Source of the DNA: Desarmillaria ectypa
Lineage: Eukaryota > Basidiomycota > Agaricomycetes > Agaricales > Physalacriaceae
DNA: 64,000 nucleotides
Direction: 5' to 3'
Assembly (NCBI GenBank): GCA_030407005.1
Contig: JAUDYN010000011.1
Location: 1,540,501-1,604,500 of the forward strand
In this document: piece after piece, positions 47,891 through 59,020 of the stretch
Layout of the letters: each line of letters opens with the position of its first letter
Position numbering within the stretch: position 1 is the first letter of the stretch
Program-made: the position numbers and the translations under genes
The notes under the pieces: model-generated
Databases searched by the model: none
What the model was told of the DNA's origin: nothing
The model's input: only the letters and a program-made list of their open reading frames with translations

Positions 47891-47895
47891 CCTGC

Positions 47896-49380
47896 TCATG
47901 CCAATTCAACATCTATGCCTTCTCAAATTAAATCATATCACTGATAACCTCATCACCTATGCTCAAAAAATAATACTTCATTCTTCTCCTACTTTAGTAT
48001 CTACTTTTTTTATGGATCATTTTATTTTATATAATTCCATCAATAGTTATATTGAATCCAACATTTTATCCTATATGTCTTCATCATTCACAGCCAACAC
48101 TATGGCTCATGTCAATTTCTGCTCTGATATCATTATGCTTCTGTCTTTGTATGACAATTACACTCTACCTGAATATCCTTACATTCAAGCATCATCTGTA
48201 TACTCTGCTGTTGTACAACTATATGCTTGCTCTACCCAACTTGACTGTGCATACACAATATTCCTTTAATTCAGAGATATGTCTCTACTATGCCTTGCTG
48301 GGTGTAATGAATTGAAAACAGTTCATCATATTTTTGTTATCTGCCTATACTTCCATCACCTTTGCAACAAAACAACTAAAGTCATATACACCAATACCAT
48401 CCAAATACTGCACAATGCAGATGTTTTTTAATTCATCTGCATACCTTTCCTACATCTCATATGCAGAATCTTTATGGATGGCAATCATTAGCCTTGACAT
48501 ATCTCTCAGTATTATCTTTAAATCTTACCCCTACTCCTATCTGTACTCACTATAAAATGGTCACCCTTCCAGAGCAGATGCTTGCAGGCACAGCTCCTGC
48601 ATACATGGCACTCCACAGCTATTCAGCTTGCAGGCAGGATATAGTCTCAGCACCAAAGGTTGATCCATAAGACATGTATAGATGGACAATCACTGCCCCA
48701 AAAATCTAAACCATCAATTGTATCTGTTCCTGATTCCTTAGCTGATATTATACAAATGTCCTAAAAACAACAGTCTAGCTATCTCACTTTACTTTACTTT
48801 AATTTCATTTCTTTCTTCATATTGATGAGTCAGTGATGTACACAGTAGTTTACTATTGTTTACCTGAGCTTGTATTAGCAGAGTTGACCAATTCATACTG
48901 CTTTCCTATCTTATGGTGTAAGTGGTCAGATAAGAATCTTTGAACCTGTATAATCCTTATCTTCTGACATTGTTTGGTAGACCACTGACATAAATGGAGG
49001 ATACTTGCTTGTTCATGGATAAGATTTTACAACATCTTGATTGTATTGACTCTATTGCTCTTGGGGTGGACTGGTGACTGAGGCAAGAGAGTTACTGGTA
49101 AGATCAAAATGCAGCAACTGCTTAGAGCAATTGTATGTGATGTGCTGCCACTCAGGAGGCTCAAGATGTCAAATATATTGGAAAGAGATTGATATATAGC
49201 CTACAGGCATTCAATCCTGGATCTTCTAGACTTCATGTCTTTGATGTTGAAGTAGCTGATAGTTGATGAACATGACACAAAAGTATCAAATTAATCAGAA
49301 CTTCACAAGTGGTTCCTTCTTATGGGTCATGCAGAAGTATACTACATCTTTTCTTGAGGGAGTCTGAGAAAAATTAGACA
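47896..49380. other. Degenerate, CpG-poor right flank of the transposon island
   Basis: Open frames such as 47898-48269 are Tyr/Ser/Ile-rich, have no family resemblance and are likely by-products of AT-rich composition. CG dinucleotides return abruptly at about 49390 (cggaataataactatcg), marking the return to host sequence. Confidence 0.45.
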
Positions 49381-49555
49381 TTGACATATCCAGTTGTAAA
49401 TCGGAATAATAACTATCGAATAATTAGAAGCGGGCGAATAATCCAAAAGGAACAGAGGGAAATTTGGAGGTGAGAATAAGCAAGCGGCGGGAGTGCCACA
49501 TGGTACGAGCACCGCCACCGTTTGCTTGGCACTCCTACTTTTACTCCCTGTTGCT

Positions 49556-49876
49556 TCAATCGCGGGATGGAACATGATAATTCCGCCTAGATGGCTTCGG
49601 CACGGAGACAATTTTTGGAGGATTGAGCAAGCTCCCCTGAAAAATACCATGCGTATCTACATGATCCTTGCTATGACCCTCCTTCCTTGGAAACGACGTG
49701 ATGGAGGTCGAGGCCTTGGCAGATCTGGCTGATATTGATCGTCTGTCGAGTCCGAATGCATGTCGGGCTACCTCAATGCGCGTTCCTAGGTCTAATTTCT
49801 CACTGATATATCCTGGCTCTCCTTGGGAACCAATGACTCGCCGTAGCGTCTCGTCGATGTGAAGATGGAACGACAT
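49556..49876 (-). CDS. Possible host gene or fragment at the island edge
   Basis: The minus frame from ATG 49876 reads MSFHLHIDETLRRVIGSQGE then PGYISEKLDLGTRIEVARHA, with coding-like composition, ending just inside host sequence next to the transposon island. No domain is recognised and no introns are visible. It may be a gene truncated by transposon insertion, or chance. Confidence 0.25.
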   Translation of the reverse strand: MSFHLHIDETLRRVIGSQGEPGYISEKLDLGTRIEVARHAFGLDRRSISARSAKASTSITSFPRKEGHSKDHVDTHGIFQGSLLNPPKIVSVPKPSRRNYHVPSRD

Positions 49877-50021
49877 CTGACGTTCTGATTTTCGGTCACA
49901 GTAGGTATGTGAAAGCATACTTAAGCCTTGCCATGGTGGACATCTTCGTCTCAGCATCCTTCGACCTTCTCTGCTTCCCCTACCTTTTTTTCCCTTTGCC
50001 GCTCTTTAAAAACTCGCCTTA

Positions 50022-52578
50022 ATGGCATTGCATTCGTTCTTTATCCTTATACCTTTAATTATCGTCACAGTAGACGCTACCAACGATTGGAACAAACCTT
50101 GCTTTTATGGAGAATGTGAATATTCTCTTCCGTCACATGTGCCCGCGTCAGGGTCATTGAAAATCGTGCGTAGCTTAATTACCTTACAACAACATTCCAT
50201 CCTAATCATCGGTGCAGTGGGGCTCGACCGACGCACTTTCTGACATCACACCGGCAGCCGGTTGGGAAATCCTTGATTGCTCTCCAGACAAACTCGAACA
50301 GGAAATTCGTCTCGTGTGCTTGAATAATAGCACCGACTTCGCCGATTGCGACCATCTTTATCAGAATGATGGCGCCGTAGACAAAATCGTTCGCTTACCA
50401 GAGAGCGTAAGTCACTCCATGATTTTCCCTTGGCAACGAACTGACGACCTCCCCTAATCAGTGTGGTCAGAATGCATTTGCCCGGGTAGCTAGAGCATGG
50501 GATCCTGAGGACCAGTCTCTTCCTTCTGATTTGGTTGCACGTGTGGTTCGTCGCGATGGAACTACTCCTCCCGTAAAAGCTTTAGCATTGGACACAAATT
50601 TCGCTGCTATAAACTCGTCGAAGTGAGTAGTTTGATGTCCAATACGCATCACAACTGGACTTACCTTATCTAGAACTGGGACCGTCAATTTTGCTATCGT
50701 AGGTGCCAATATCCCCGGTGCCGATATTGATCTTTCCTCTCTCTCTGCTGGGCCCGTGTCTTCAAAGCGGTGCCGTTTATCTACCCGTGACACGTCTGAC
50801 TTGGTTGGGAACGGACTTATTTGTACATTGCTTCCCTCATTGTCAGGTTACTCTCACTGATATTGGTGTCTAGCTCTCGGGGGGCTTTTGAAGAACCACA
50901 TCAGTGTTGGCAAGTCTGTTGATATTCCCGTCGATGTAGATCAAACCTTCAACCTCCTCAACGAGAGCATTTCATGTCCATCTATAGATGCCAGCCTGGA
51001 TATCAATGTCGCAGCGAAAGCACATGCGCTTGCTACTCTAGGTGTATCTGCCAGCGGCACTATCTTTCCGCCCAAAATTAACAATTTTGGTATCACGGCT
51101 AGTATGTTTTGGGTGTACTATGATGGATCCGTCAGGGTTAACCCTTACCGGCAGATCTTGATGCCACTCTTGACGGTGCTATTGATATACTTGCCGATGT
51201 TACTGTGAGTTCTTGCTTTAACAATTTCTTCTTTTCGTCCTTAGTTCGTTCTGCACAGGGCACACTAGACTCTGGAAGAATCGTTCTTCTCCAACCTATT
51301 CTTATAGCAGGTGTCGAATTCCCTGGGTAGGCGCTTTGCTCCCATTGGCACCTTCTATTCTGATGCTCATTTGACTACAGCATCTTGACTATTGGACCCT
51401 CTTTTGAAATCGACGCCCAGGCCAAAGCCACACTGGACGTTAACGTCGACCTCAACGTTGGTATTGTCTATAATATCTCTCAAGCCCAATTCATTTTCCC
51501 TTCCAACGACGATAATGCGTCGGGTAGCGGATCCTTTAACACTGGGGATACACGTACAGTTTCCTGCTTTTTCTATCCCGCTCGTTTCTTACTTACCCCT
51601 CATTTACTTAGCATTGAAACTTTCGATCGGCTCCGCAGTCAATGCCACGGGCACGATCGAAGCGCATCTAATTCCGCGCCTCAATTTGGGTTTATCAGCA
51701 TTCGCTGGTACTGTTAAAGCCAATGTCTTCCTAGAGCTTGATGCTAGCGCTACGCTGGATCTTGAGCTGGATGCAATGGCGGAAGCTAACGCTACCATCG
51801 GTAATGGGTCGACGAGCATGTTTGCTTCTTCGGAGACGTTGACGACATCAGAACTTGCTTCTGCAACTAGTGCTGCCGCTGGGACTGTATCTGTGTCCAC
51901 AGCTGAGGGCAGCTCTGCTACAGAGTCTGACATCCAATTCTCTTCTGTTAATATAACAACCGCTTTAGATTCCCCGATACCATCTCCCGCCCTAACCGTG
52001 CCAACTTCTTCTGCCGATAATTCAACCGTTACTTCTATCCCAGTCCTCTCCACTGAAGCTTCCTCTGCTTCCGAAACTGCTAATGTACCAACCACACTCA
52101 ATCACAAGAGGCAAAGCCAGCCAACTTCCATTGCGGAAGCCATATACGCCGCAAGATCAGCTGAGGACTCCAATACCCCTACTCCTACTTCTTTCACTGA
52201 CTTAAGCGTGTCGACGAATACCAGCACCAGTTTTGGCGGATGTTTCTCTGTTCATTCAGGGCTCGATGTCAATATTGGAGCCGAAGGGAACTTTTTCGGT
52301 ATCATCAAGGATGGCGTGTCTTTGACGCTGTTCGAAAAAGACTTTGAGCTCTTCAAAGTGTGTAGATTGCTGGCTTTTTCGTCACAAATACTAACAGTTG
52401 ATTTTGTGTATAGAAATGCTTCGGCTCGCGAGCCGGTGAGACTGCAACTCTAAGGCGCTCGTTGAGACGGCGACGAGATCGAGTAGCGAGCCGATCCGTG
52501 CTTGATCTTCTCTGCCCAGCCAGTGATCTTTCTCAGGCTACATCAGTTGCGGATGAAGACGTCAGTGCTTCCAGGTGA
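50022..52578 (+). CDS. Secreted DUF7223-like protein with Ser/Thr-rich region
   Basis: ATG 50022 starts with a signal peptide (MALHSFFILIPLIIVTVDA) and a mature N-terminus TNDWNKPCFYGECEYSLPS. Joined exons continue WGSTDALSDITPAAGWEILD, DCDHLYQNDGAVDKIVRLPE, CGQNAFARVARAWDPEDQSL and VVRRDGTTPPVKALALDTNF, a pattern I associate with fungal DUF7223 proteins. A beta-rich region follows (SCPSIDASLDINVAAKAHAL, FPPKINNFGITA, GPSFEIDAQAKATLDVNVDL), then about 150 Ser/Thr-rich residues that look O-glycosylated, a KR dipeptide (HKRQSQ) that may be a Kex2-type site, and a Cys-containing end with an Arg cluster (RRSLRRRRDRVASRS). TGA at 52576-52578. Probably cell-wall or extracellular. Some splice sites, such as near 50760-50880, are uncertain. 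Confidence 0.65.
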
Positions 52579-53442
52579 GCCCCAGTGACCTGGTTTCTTG
52601 TTCAAGTGCTTACGACAATGATTAGCATTGAGGCAGTGTCTTCCTGAAGGATTCTCTATTAACCACGGCTTCCTTCAACCACCATAACACTAACCATCTT
52701 ACATATTTAAGCAATACATTCAGATTCATTTGGTCATGCAGTCGAGCAGGAAAGAAGGAAGTTGATTTCATTGACATCCGGCATCTATTCAATTGAATAG
52801 CGAAGCTTTGAACTGGAGATACACCCTAAGAGACCACTTTGGACGACCATAATATCTGCCGAGGCCGTCAACAGGCAACACTTACGGTGAACCGAAAGTG
52901 GCAGAGCCCGAGGGTGTTCTGACTCGTACGTGATTAGACTAGCGACTCCAGTCTCAGAACTGTAATTTGGCGCAGGAAAACTTGGTACGAAAAGCGACGG
53001 TATGGTTACAAGGATTTATTGGCATTACACAGAAAAATAGATAGAAAACCAAAAAAGTGAACCCATGAAACCAACACGCCTACCAGAGAAATATGAATAT
53101 CACATGTATCAACCTGGCACTAATCAGTTCACCATAAGTGCAGAAGCCATGTACAATTTGGATGACACACGCAAGTGAGTGCCACATGACGCTGTGGAAG
53201 ATAGAATCATATGATGCAAAACGTAGCATCATAAAGCTCCGTTTACCTGACCAGTGTCCTTCTAAAAATGGGTCAATTTTTTGGTTGACCATGTCTCCTG
53301 TCGCCAATTGCTACAGTATCTTAACAGTTGTTTATGTTTATCTTATCCAGAAACATAATACTTCCTGCCTAATTATACATTCCTCTACTTTCTACCTCGG
53401 CCTGGTGCAAAAGGACCTGCTTCAAATCAAAATAACCATAAA
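52579..53442. other. Intergenic between convergent genes
   Basis: No gene is recognised. A plus-strand frame crossing 53138-53656 runs into the antisense of FET3 and lacks support. Confidence 0.4.
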
Positions 53443-55790
53443 TCAACTGGCAGGCAAAGAACGGCTGCTTCTTCGCCTCACCTTCTCTTCAGAATCAATC
53501 CTACAATCTTCGGAGTCGAACGTCGGCAACTCTTCGTATGCACCTCGCGCCTTTTTCTTCCAAGCTCGCCTACGCCAAACTGATGTCCCGAGACTGAGAA
53601 GAGCTACGGTTGCCAATCTAATCACACATGAATCAGAACTTCTTCTCAAGTATTGACAGAGACAGACATACCCAACCAAAGCACCTGTACGCAAATATCC
53701 CCTCGCCTCCTTTGTTGGATACGGGCCCAAGGGCCATCCACTTAAGTCCGTGGTGGAGTTATGTCCAGCAGCATTGCCTCTCGACGGCCTGCCCAGTGCC
53801 TGACAGTAATCGTGCATCACCTGCGGTATGACCATACCACGTTCCTGTGCGATCAAGGGCGCTTCAATAAGTTGAATGGCTAGCCCAGCCTCGAGGTGCC
53901 ACTCAATGTGACAGTGCATAATCCACGCTCCTGGGTTATCAGCGACGATGCGCAGAGTCACGGAACCGCCTGCAGGTACGTCGATGGTATCACGGCGCAT
54001 GGGGTTGAGTAGTCCTCGGGCAATAGGTGGGTTTAGAATGGGGTCAGAGGAGGTGTAATCCTCCGCACGTCCGACCATCATTGGAACATGTCCGTGCATG
54101 TGGCTAGGTAAAGACCATCATCAGGTGATATTGGATGCTTTCTTCAAATAAAGCTCACAAAGGATGCATAGTATCGTCGCCGTTCTTTATGACCAGGTCT
54201 ATGACCTCCATATGTTCCAGTACAAAACTGAGCGGACCATAAGCACTATCAGACGATGCGTTGAATCCTAAGCTGAGCTCGCTGAACAATGCCGGTACAA
54301 GTGGAGGGTTGTATGTTATCTGGTTGAACATGCCGCGGTTTGTTCCGTCCGTCATAGCATCAAAGCCGACTTCAACTTCAATGGTCCTGGTAGCATCCGG
54401 AGCGGCGACTGGTTTCAAAGGGACTAGCGAGATATCGTTGATACTCGTGTATGTGTCGATAGTTCCGAAATCGACTAGCGGTGACGAAGGAGAGTAGTTG
54501 ATGGAGGCTGTGATGTCTATGAGAGTATCAATACGCCTGATTTCAAGTATGCATGAGACGATGCGCACTGGGTTTCAGTCTCTCGGGTATCTCATCAAAC
54601 ATCACAGTGTCCATGTTGGCATGAACAGCCCAATTTAAACCGGTATCATTTCGAGCAGTGATCAGCACCGAATACCGCTGTCCAGCGCTGACACTGATAA
54701 TATCGATGGGAAACTCCTCAATATCAATACCATCCACCTCTATCAGCCGCATGTCATGCCCGTCTATCCAGAACATGAACATTGCAAACGCCGATGGGTT
54801 GAGTATCCGGAGGCGGTATGTCTTGCCGGGTGCGAACGGTAGGGCTGCGTCTTTATTGAAGGCAACTGAACCAGACTTATCCCGGAGATAGGACGATTTC
54901 TGGGCAAAATAGATTAACGCCGAATCTATGTGGCAAATTAGGTATTTTCAATGGAGGAAATGTGATTCACGAACCCGGTACAGGTTCGACACCATCAGGA
55001 TTTCGACTGGTGAGGAATTTTTTCATAAGAACAGAGTGTTCCTTGTGGTACCAGTCGCTCAGAATGACGGTGTACTCTTCATCGTAAACGTAGACATGTT
55101 GGCGTGGTTGGATCACTGCTGGAGCGCGCAAACCATCTACATATTGGCCCTAATATAATACGGTTAGAGCGTGGCCATGCGCCCAAGGAAGTCCGTACAT
55201 TTGCGTGGCCATGCACCCAAAATGTGCCAGATTGTCCAGAAGCATTGATAGGCACTACATAGTCGAATTTTCCACCAGGCGGGATACCACTACCATGTCT
55301 AAATCAGCACAAAAATACAGAAAATGAGAATGCTGGGCCTTGCCGCCCTGCTCAAGAGAAACTCTGCGCAAAAATGACGCAATGTACGCATATATGCCTC
55401 AATGGTGCATGCCCAACGCCCGAATTACACGAGTACCATCAACACACCATTCTGAAAGCCCATAGGCCCCATCCATCCACGGCGTCGAGTTGAAGAGCAT
55501 CCCATGATGGTGAAGAGTCGTAGCCCGGTCCAAAGAGTTAGTCGCATGCAAAATGAGCGAGTCAGTCGGCTCGACGTCTATCGGCGGCGGCCTGAAAACT
55601 TTCAGACAAAGCTGTGAGTGATTGAGACGCATACATACGGCCAAGTCCCATTCACTCCAACAACACGACGAGGATAACGCCCGTCGGGGTTGGCTCCATG
55701 GACGTAGGTAATATTCCACCATACTTCGTGGATGCCAGCAAGCGCAGGGCTCGCTAGGAAAATAGTGATAAAAGCAAGAAAACGATGCAT
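53443..55790 (-). CDS. FET3: Fet3-type multicopper ferroxidase
   Basis: Plasma-membrane multicopper oxidase that oxidises Fe(II) to Fe(III) for the permease Ftr1. ATG at 55790 starts a signal peptide MHRFLAFITIFLASPALAG, then VWWNITYVHGANPDGRYPRR. Copper motifs: TLHHHGMLFNSTPWMDGAYG; a later HPFHMHGHVPMM formed across an intron; and the type 1/3 site AWIMHCHIEWHLEAGLAIQL, with Leu as axial residue as in Fet3. YDEEYTVILSDWYHKEH matches the region holding the Fe(II)-ligand Glu185 of yeast Fet3p. A C-terminal membrane helix, TGALVGLATVALLSLGTSVW, is followed by a basic cytoplasmic tail and TGA at 53445-53443. It is divergent from FTR1 at 56431, the expected partner. It is a ferroxidase rather than a laccase by these features. 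Confidence 0.93.
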
Positions 55791-56430
55791 CCAATGTCTA
55801 CATAGACTCCGGGATAAAGAAGATGGTAGTTAGAGCACAAGGTCTCGATCGCTGGTCAGAGTCTCGAATGACTCCTTCCTTCTGACCATCACCACCCTAC
55901 TACTGCTCCCGGAGAATTGTGCTGGGCTTGGACGTGCATGCAGGCGTTCTAGGTCGTGTTTGGCAGCAGAGGAAGCTGCGCAACATGTGGTGCTCTTACG
56001 GACCCTTTCAGAGTGTACACTGGATCATTTAGACTCGGGACAGCGTATATACGCTGCCACATTGTTCGTCTGCGCGTAGCAACACTAGGTACGTCCTCGA
56101 CGCTCTCGCTGAGGGCGAAAACTGATCAAAACAAACTAGCAACGTTCCTCCTGCACAAGTAACCCTGGTCAGCCAGAGATGTTTGAATTAGTTTCTACAT
56201 CCGACAGGACGCGAACACTTTCAACATCTCTTTCTCTCTGTGTGTCGATGGCAAAGAGGACGAGGCGCCAGTCATACCGAGACGTACTTGATTACTCGCG
56301 AAGGAGGCATTGGAGGCAAGGCAGCCCAGTGCCGCTTGCCGGATCGAGACTTGCGTCGAGTTTTTTTTTTGGCTATTTTTGTCTATAAAAGTATTCTTCC
56401 CAGGAGTAATTCCGATTGCTCACGACAACC
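55791..56430. promoter_or_regulatory. Shared divergent FET3-FTR1 promoter
   Basis: The 640 bp between the divergent start codons. FTR1 has a TATAAAA at 56384-56390 (41 nt before its ATG) after a T-tract. A perfect 16-bp palindrome, CAGCGTATATACGCTG, lies at 56041-56056. Only one GATAA core was seen (about 55813), and it is preceded by G rather than the H expected for HGATAR iron-GATA sites. Coordinate iron regulation of both genes is inferred from the arrangement. Confidence 0.6.
56041..56056. promoter_or_regulatory. Perfect 16-bp palindrome in the iron-uptake promoter
   Basis: CAGCGTATATACGCTG reads identically on both strands. Its central TATATA could act as a core element, or the flanking CAGCG half-sites could bind a dimer. 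Function is inferred only from position and symmetry. Confidence 0.35.
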
Positions 56431-58035
56431 ATGACCAAAAACCTCTTTTCCGTACCCATCTTCTTCATCGTCTTCCGGGAGACCCTCGAGGCTGCCATCA
56501 TTATCTCTGTGCTTTTGGGCCTCGCAGAACAGATAGTTCACGACGACCAGCGACCCATTGTAGCGGCAGAGGCGAATTCTGAGGAGAAGTCCTCGGAGAA
56601 TGATTCGGATAGCGCGGTTAAGCGTCGTAGGCTCATCCGGAAGCTGCGAATCCAAGTATGTCAATGATATTCTGTCTCAGAATCCAGCTGCCAACCATCA
56701 ACCTAGATCTTCCTTGGAGCTGGAACTGGGCTTTTCATCGCATTTGCAATCGGCGCTGCGTACGTGCTTTTCTGTCATAATTGTGGGTAACAAATAGCAA
56801 CTTCTTTGTCTAGATTCATCGCTGTGTGGTTCACCAAGGCGTCCGACCTATGGAAAAAATCTGAAGAGCTATGGGAAGGTGCGTATCGAGGTTCTTAGTA
56901 CTCGTCCTCAGGCTTTGATATCAACCGCCAGGCATCTTTGAGCTCATCGCGTCCCTGATGATATTTGTGATGGGGATAACAATGCTCAAGATGGATCGAG
57001 GTAAAACAAATGTTGATTAGCCTGTCATGTTCCTCATTTTTCCTACTCAGCGAAGGCCAAGTGGCGTATCAAGCTCCAAAAAGCATTCGACGGTTCCAGT
57101 ATGTCCATTTTACTTTGCATGAAACACCTTACACACCTGCCGCAGAGGAACAAGGGAGCGGCACGACCGGAAAGTGGATCCTTTTCATTTTGCCTCTTAT
57201 CACCGTTTTACGCGAAGGTCCGCTTTAATTGACGTGCCAAGAGACCAAAACTCACAGTAAACCAGGTATGGAAGCTGTGATCTTCGTTGGAGGTGTCTCC
57301 CTCGGCCAACCTGCCACCTCCATCCCCATTGCTGCCATTGTTGGTCTGGTCTGTGGTTTTGTTTGTGGCTTCCTCATCTACCAATTCGCAAGTCGGACCA
57401 GTATGTCTCACTCTCCTACCCATAATTTCTGTTAACCCAAAGCTTCCTTCCAGCCCTAACCATCTTCCTCATCGTGATGACCAACTTCCTCCTCCTGATC
57501 GGCGCTGGTCTCTTCTCCCGCGCGGTTGCTGCCTTCGAAGAGAATGCCTTCAATCACCTCCTTGGGAGCGACGTGGATGATGCCGGAGGTAGTGGGCCCG
57601 GTTCGTATCGCGTGCAGGGAAACGTGTGGCATCTCGACTGCTGCAACCCAAATAATAACCTCAGCGGCCAAGGCTGGACAGTCTTCAATGCCATATTTGG
57701 GTGGTCCAACAATGGTTCTTGTACGTGACTAGCACCTTTCATTGCGGATCCCCACACTAATGTTCGCACAGTGGGATCGATCCTCTCGTATGTCTTTTAC
57801 TGGATTGCGGTGATAGTCTCGCTGGTATATTTGAAATGGAAAGAGGTATGGTGTTCTGAGTGTTGTTGTGAAAAGGGCTCATTGTTTGTTGAAACAGGGA
57901 CGGGCCAAGGTTTTGGGAATCGAGTCTGCCGCTGGTTTGCGCCGGCGTGATAGACGAGAGGCGAAGCAAGAGGGCATGGTAACCGATGAGCGGAAGGATG
58001 AGGCTGTTGTAGAGGAGTATGCTCTACCGAAGTAA
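56431..58035 (+). CDS. FTR1: High-affinity iron permease Ftr1
   Basis: Plasma-membrane Fe(III) permease working with Fet3. ATG 56431 starts MTKNLFSVPIFFIVFRETLE; the REGLE-type iron motif appears as RETLE (Arg16-Glu20) and again as LREGMEAVIFVGGVSLG. Other helices are IFLGAGTGLFIAFAIGAAFI, ELIASLMIFVMGITMLKMDR, SIPIAAIVGLVCGFVCGFLI, LTIFLIVMTNFLLLIGAGLF and ILSYVFYWIAVIVSLVYLKW. NVWHLDCCNPNN lies in the last extracellular loop, as in Ftr1 proteins. Eight GT-AG introns all restore frame, including one splitting REG/MEA. A charged cytoplasmic tail ends EEYALPK with TAA at 58033-58035. The first motif has Thr where most have Gly (RETLE versus REGLE); both occur in fungi. Confidence 0.95.
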
Positions 58036-58296
58036 AGGAAGCTGCGATGAAGGTGGTTGGTCTAATGAACGAATTAAATTCGTTTGTGTAACAGAGAAAT
58101 GAGACATGTATTCGCTTTTCTAAGTCTGACCATAAACAAGAACAAGAGACGTAGTACATGAGCTAGTCTTTCGAAAGGACACCCAGCTCAAAGGACCATG
58201 TTTAAGCTCGTTTACAACCGTGGTCAGTAGATCCGGCTTTCGGCACCTTTGCAGAAAATGTATCGAAGATGACGCTTACAGAAAACCCAGAACCGC

Positions 58297-58690
58297 TCAA
58301 GGGGAGCGAGGAATGTCTATGGAATCTACACAGACAGCCGAAACTTTTTCGCGGGAATAAGAATTTGTCCCTATTCGTCCTTGACCTCGTCTCTCATAGC
58401 CGGCGTCCAGATTTACCTGAAGCCTCGACCAGTCTCCCTCATGCTTGGCCACTCCCACTATTTGCCATTCTATTGCCTTTTTGACAGTATCCATGTACCT
58501 TTCTTTGCCGACTATGGAACCATACCCTGCGATGCGCAGAAGCCTACACTATACAGTCTCCTGCTTTATCCGCTACACTTTCCACGCTGTACAATGATTT
58601 TGTATCTAGTCTTGACAACGAGGTTCCCGATTTCAATAAATTTGGTCACTCCGAATGGCCTGATCTTCTTGAGCTTGCAATGACCAAAGT
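58297..58690 (-). repeat. Third copy of the dispersed repeat at 30.5/31.5 kb
   Basis: The segment resembles 30500-30820 over about 320 bp. Matching blocks include TTTGTCCCTATTCGTCCTTG versus TTTGTCCCTTGACCCCTGTC, ATTTACCTGAAGCCT versus TTTTACCTCAAGCCT, and ACGAGGTTCCCGAT versus CCGAGGTTCCTGAT. All three copies share a frame in the minus sense here (IEWQIVGVAKHEGDWSRLQV). It still contains CG dinucleotides, unlike the 31.5 kb copy. Confidence 0.6.
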
Positions 58691-59020
58691 CAAGTGCTCT
58701 TGCTTTGCTTCTTGTGCAATACATAGACGCGAAGTCTACTTTTGTTCATTTTCCTGAGAAGGTGTCTTGGTTCCTGCGAACTCACAACGAAAAGACTTGG
58801 GGTACTTAGAGGTTTCCAGCATTTGACTAGGGAGTGTTGGACTGATTTCGAAAAGAGACAAGCCGCTCTTTGCCTGCTAAATAAGCTATGTCTATCTTTC
58901 ATTTAGCAAGAATGTATGATTGGGCTGGGAGTGTTGCTGAGTAGCATAGAGAACATTGACCAACGTGTCTTTATTGGTACCCAGAAGCTAACAAACAACT
59001 GATGATTAATGATTTCAGAC

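Noticed and set aside
51604..52101. 165-codon minus-strand frame
   Set aside because: It lies antisense to the Ser/Thr-rich part of the DUF7223-like gene; low complexity keeps the opposite strand open.
53443..55790. Laccase identity for the multicopper oxidase
   Set aside because: The C-terminal membrane helix, the YDEEYTVILSDWYH iron region, the axial Leu and divergent pairing with FTR1 all favour a Fet3 ferroxidase.
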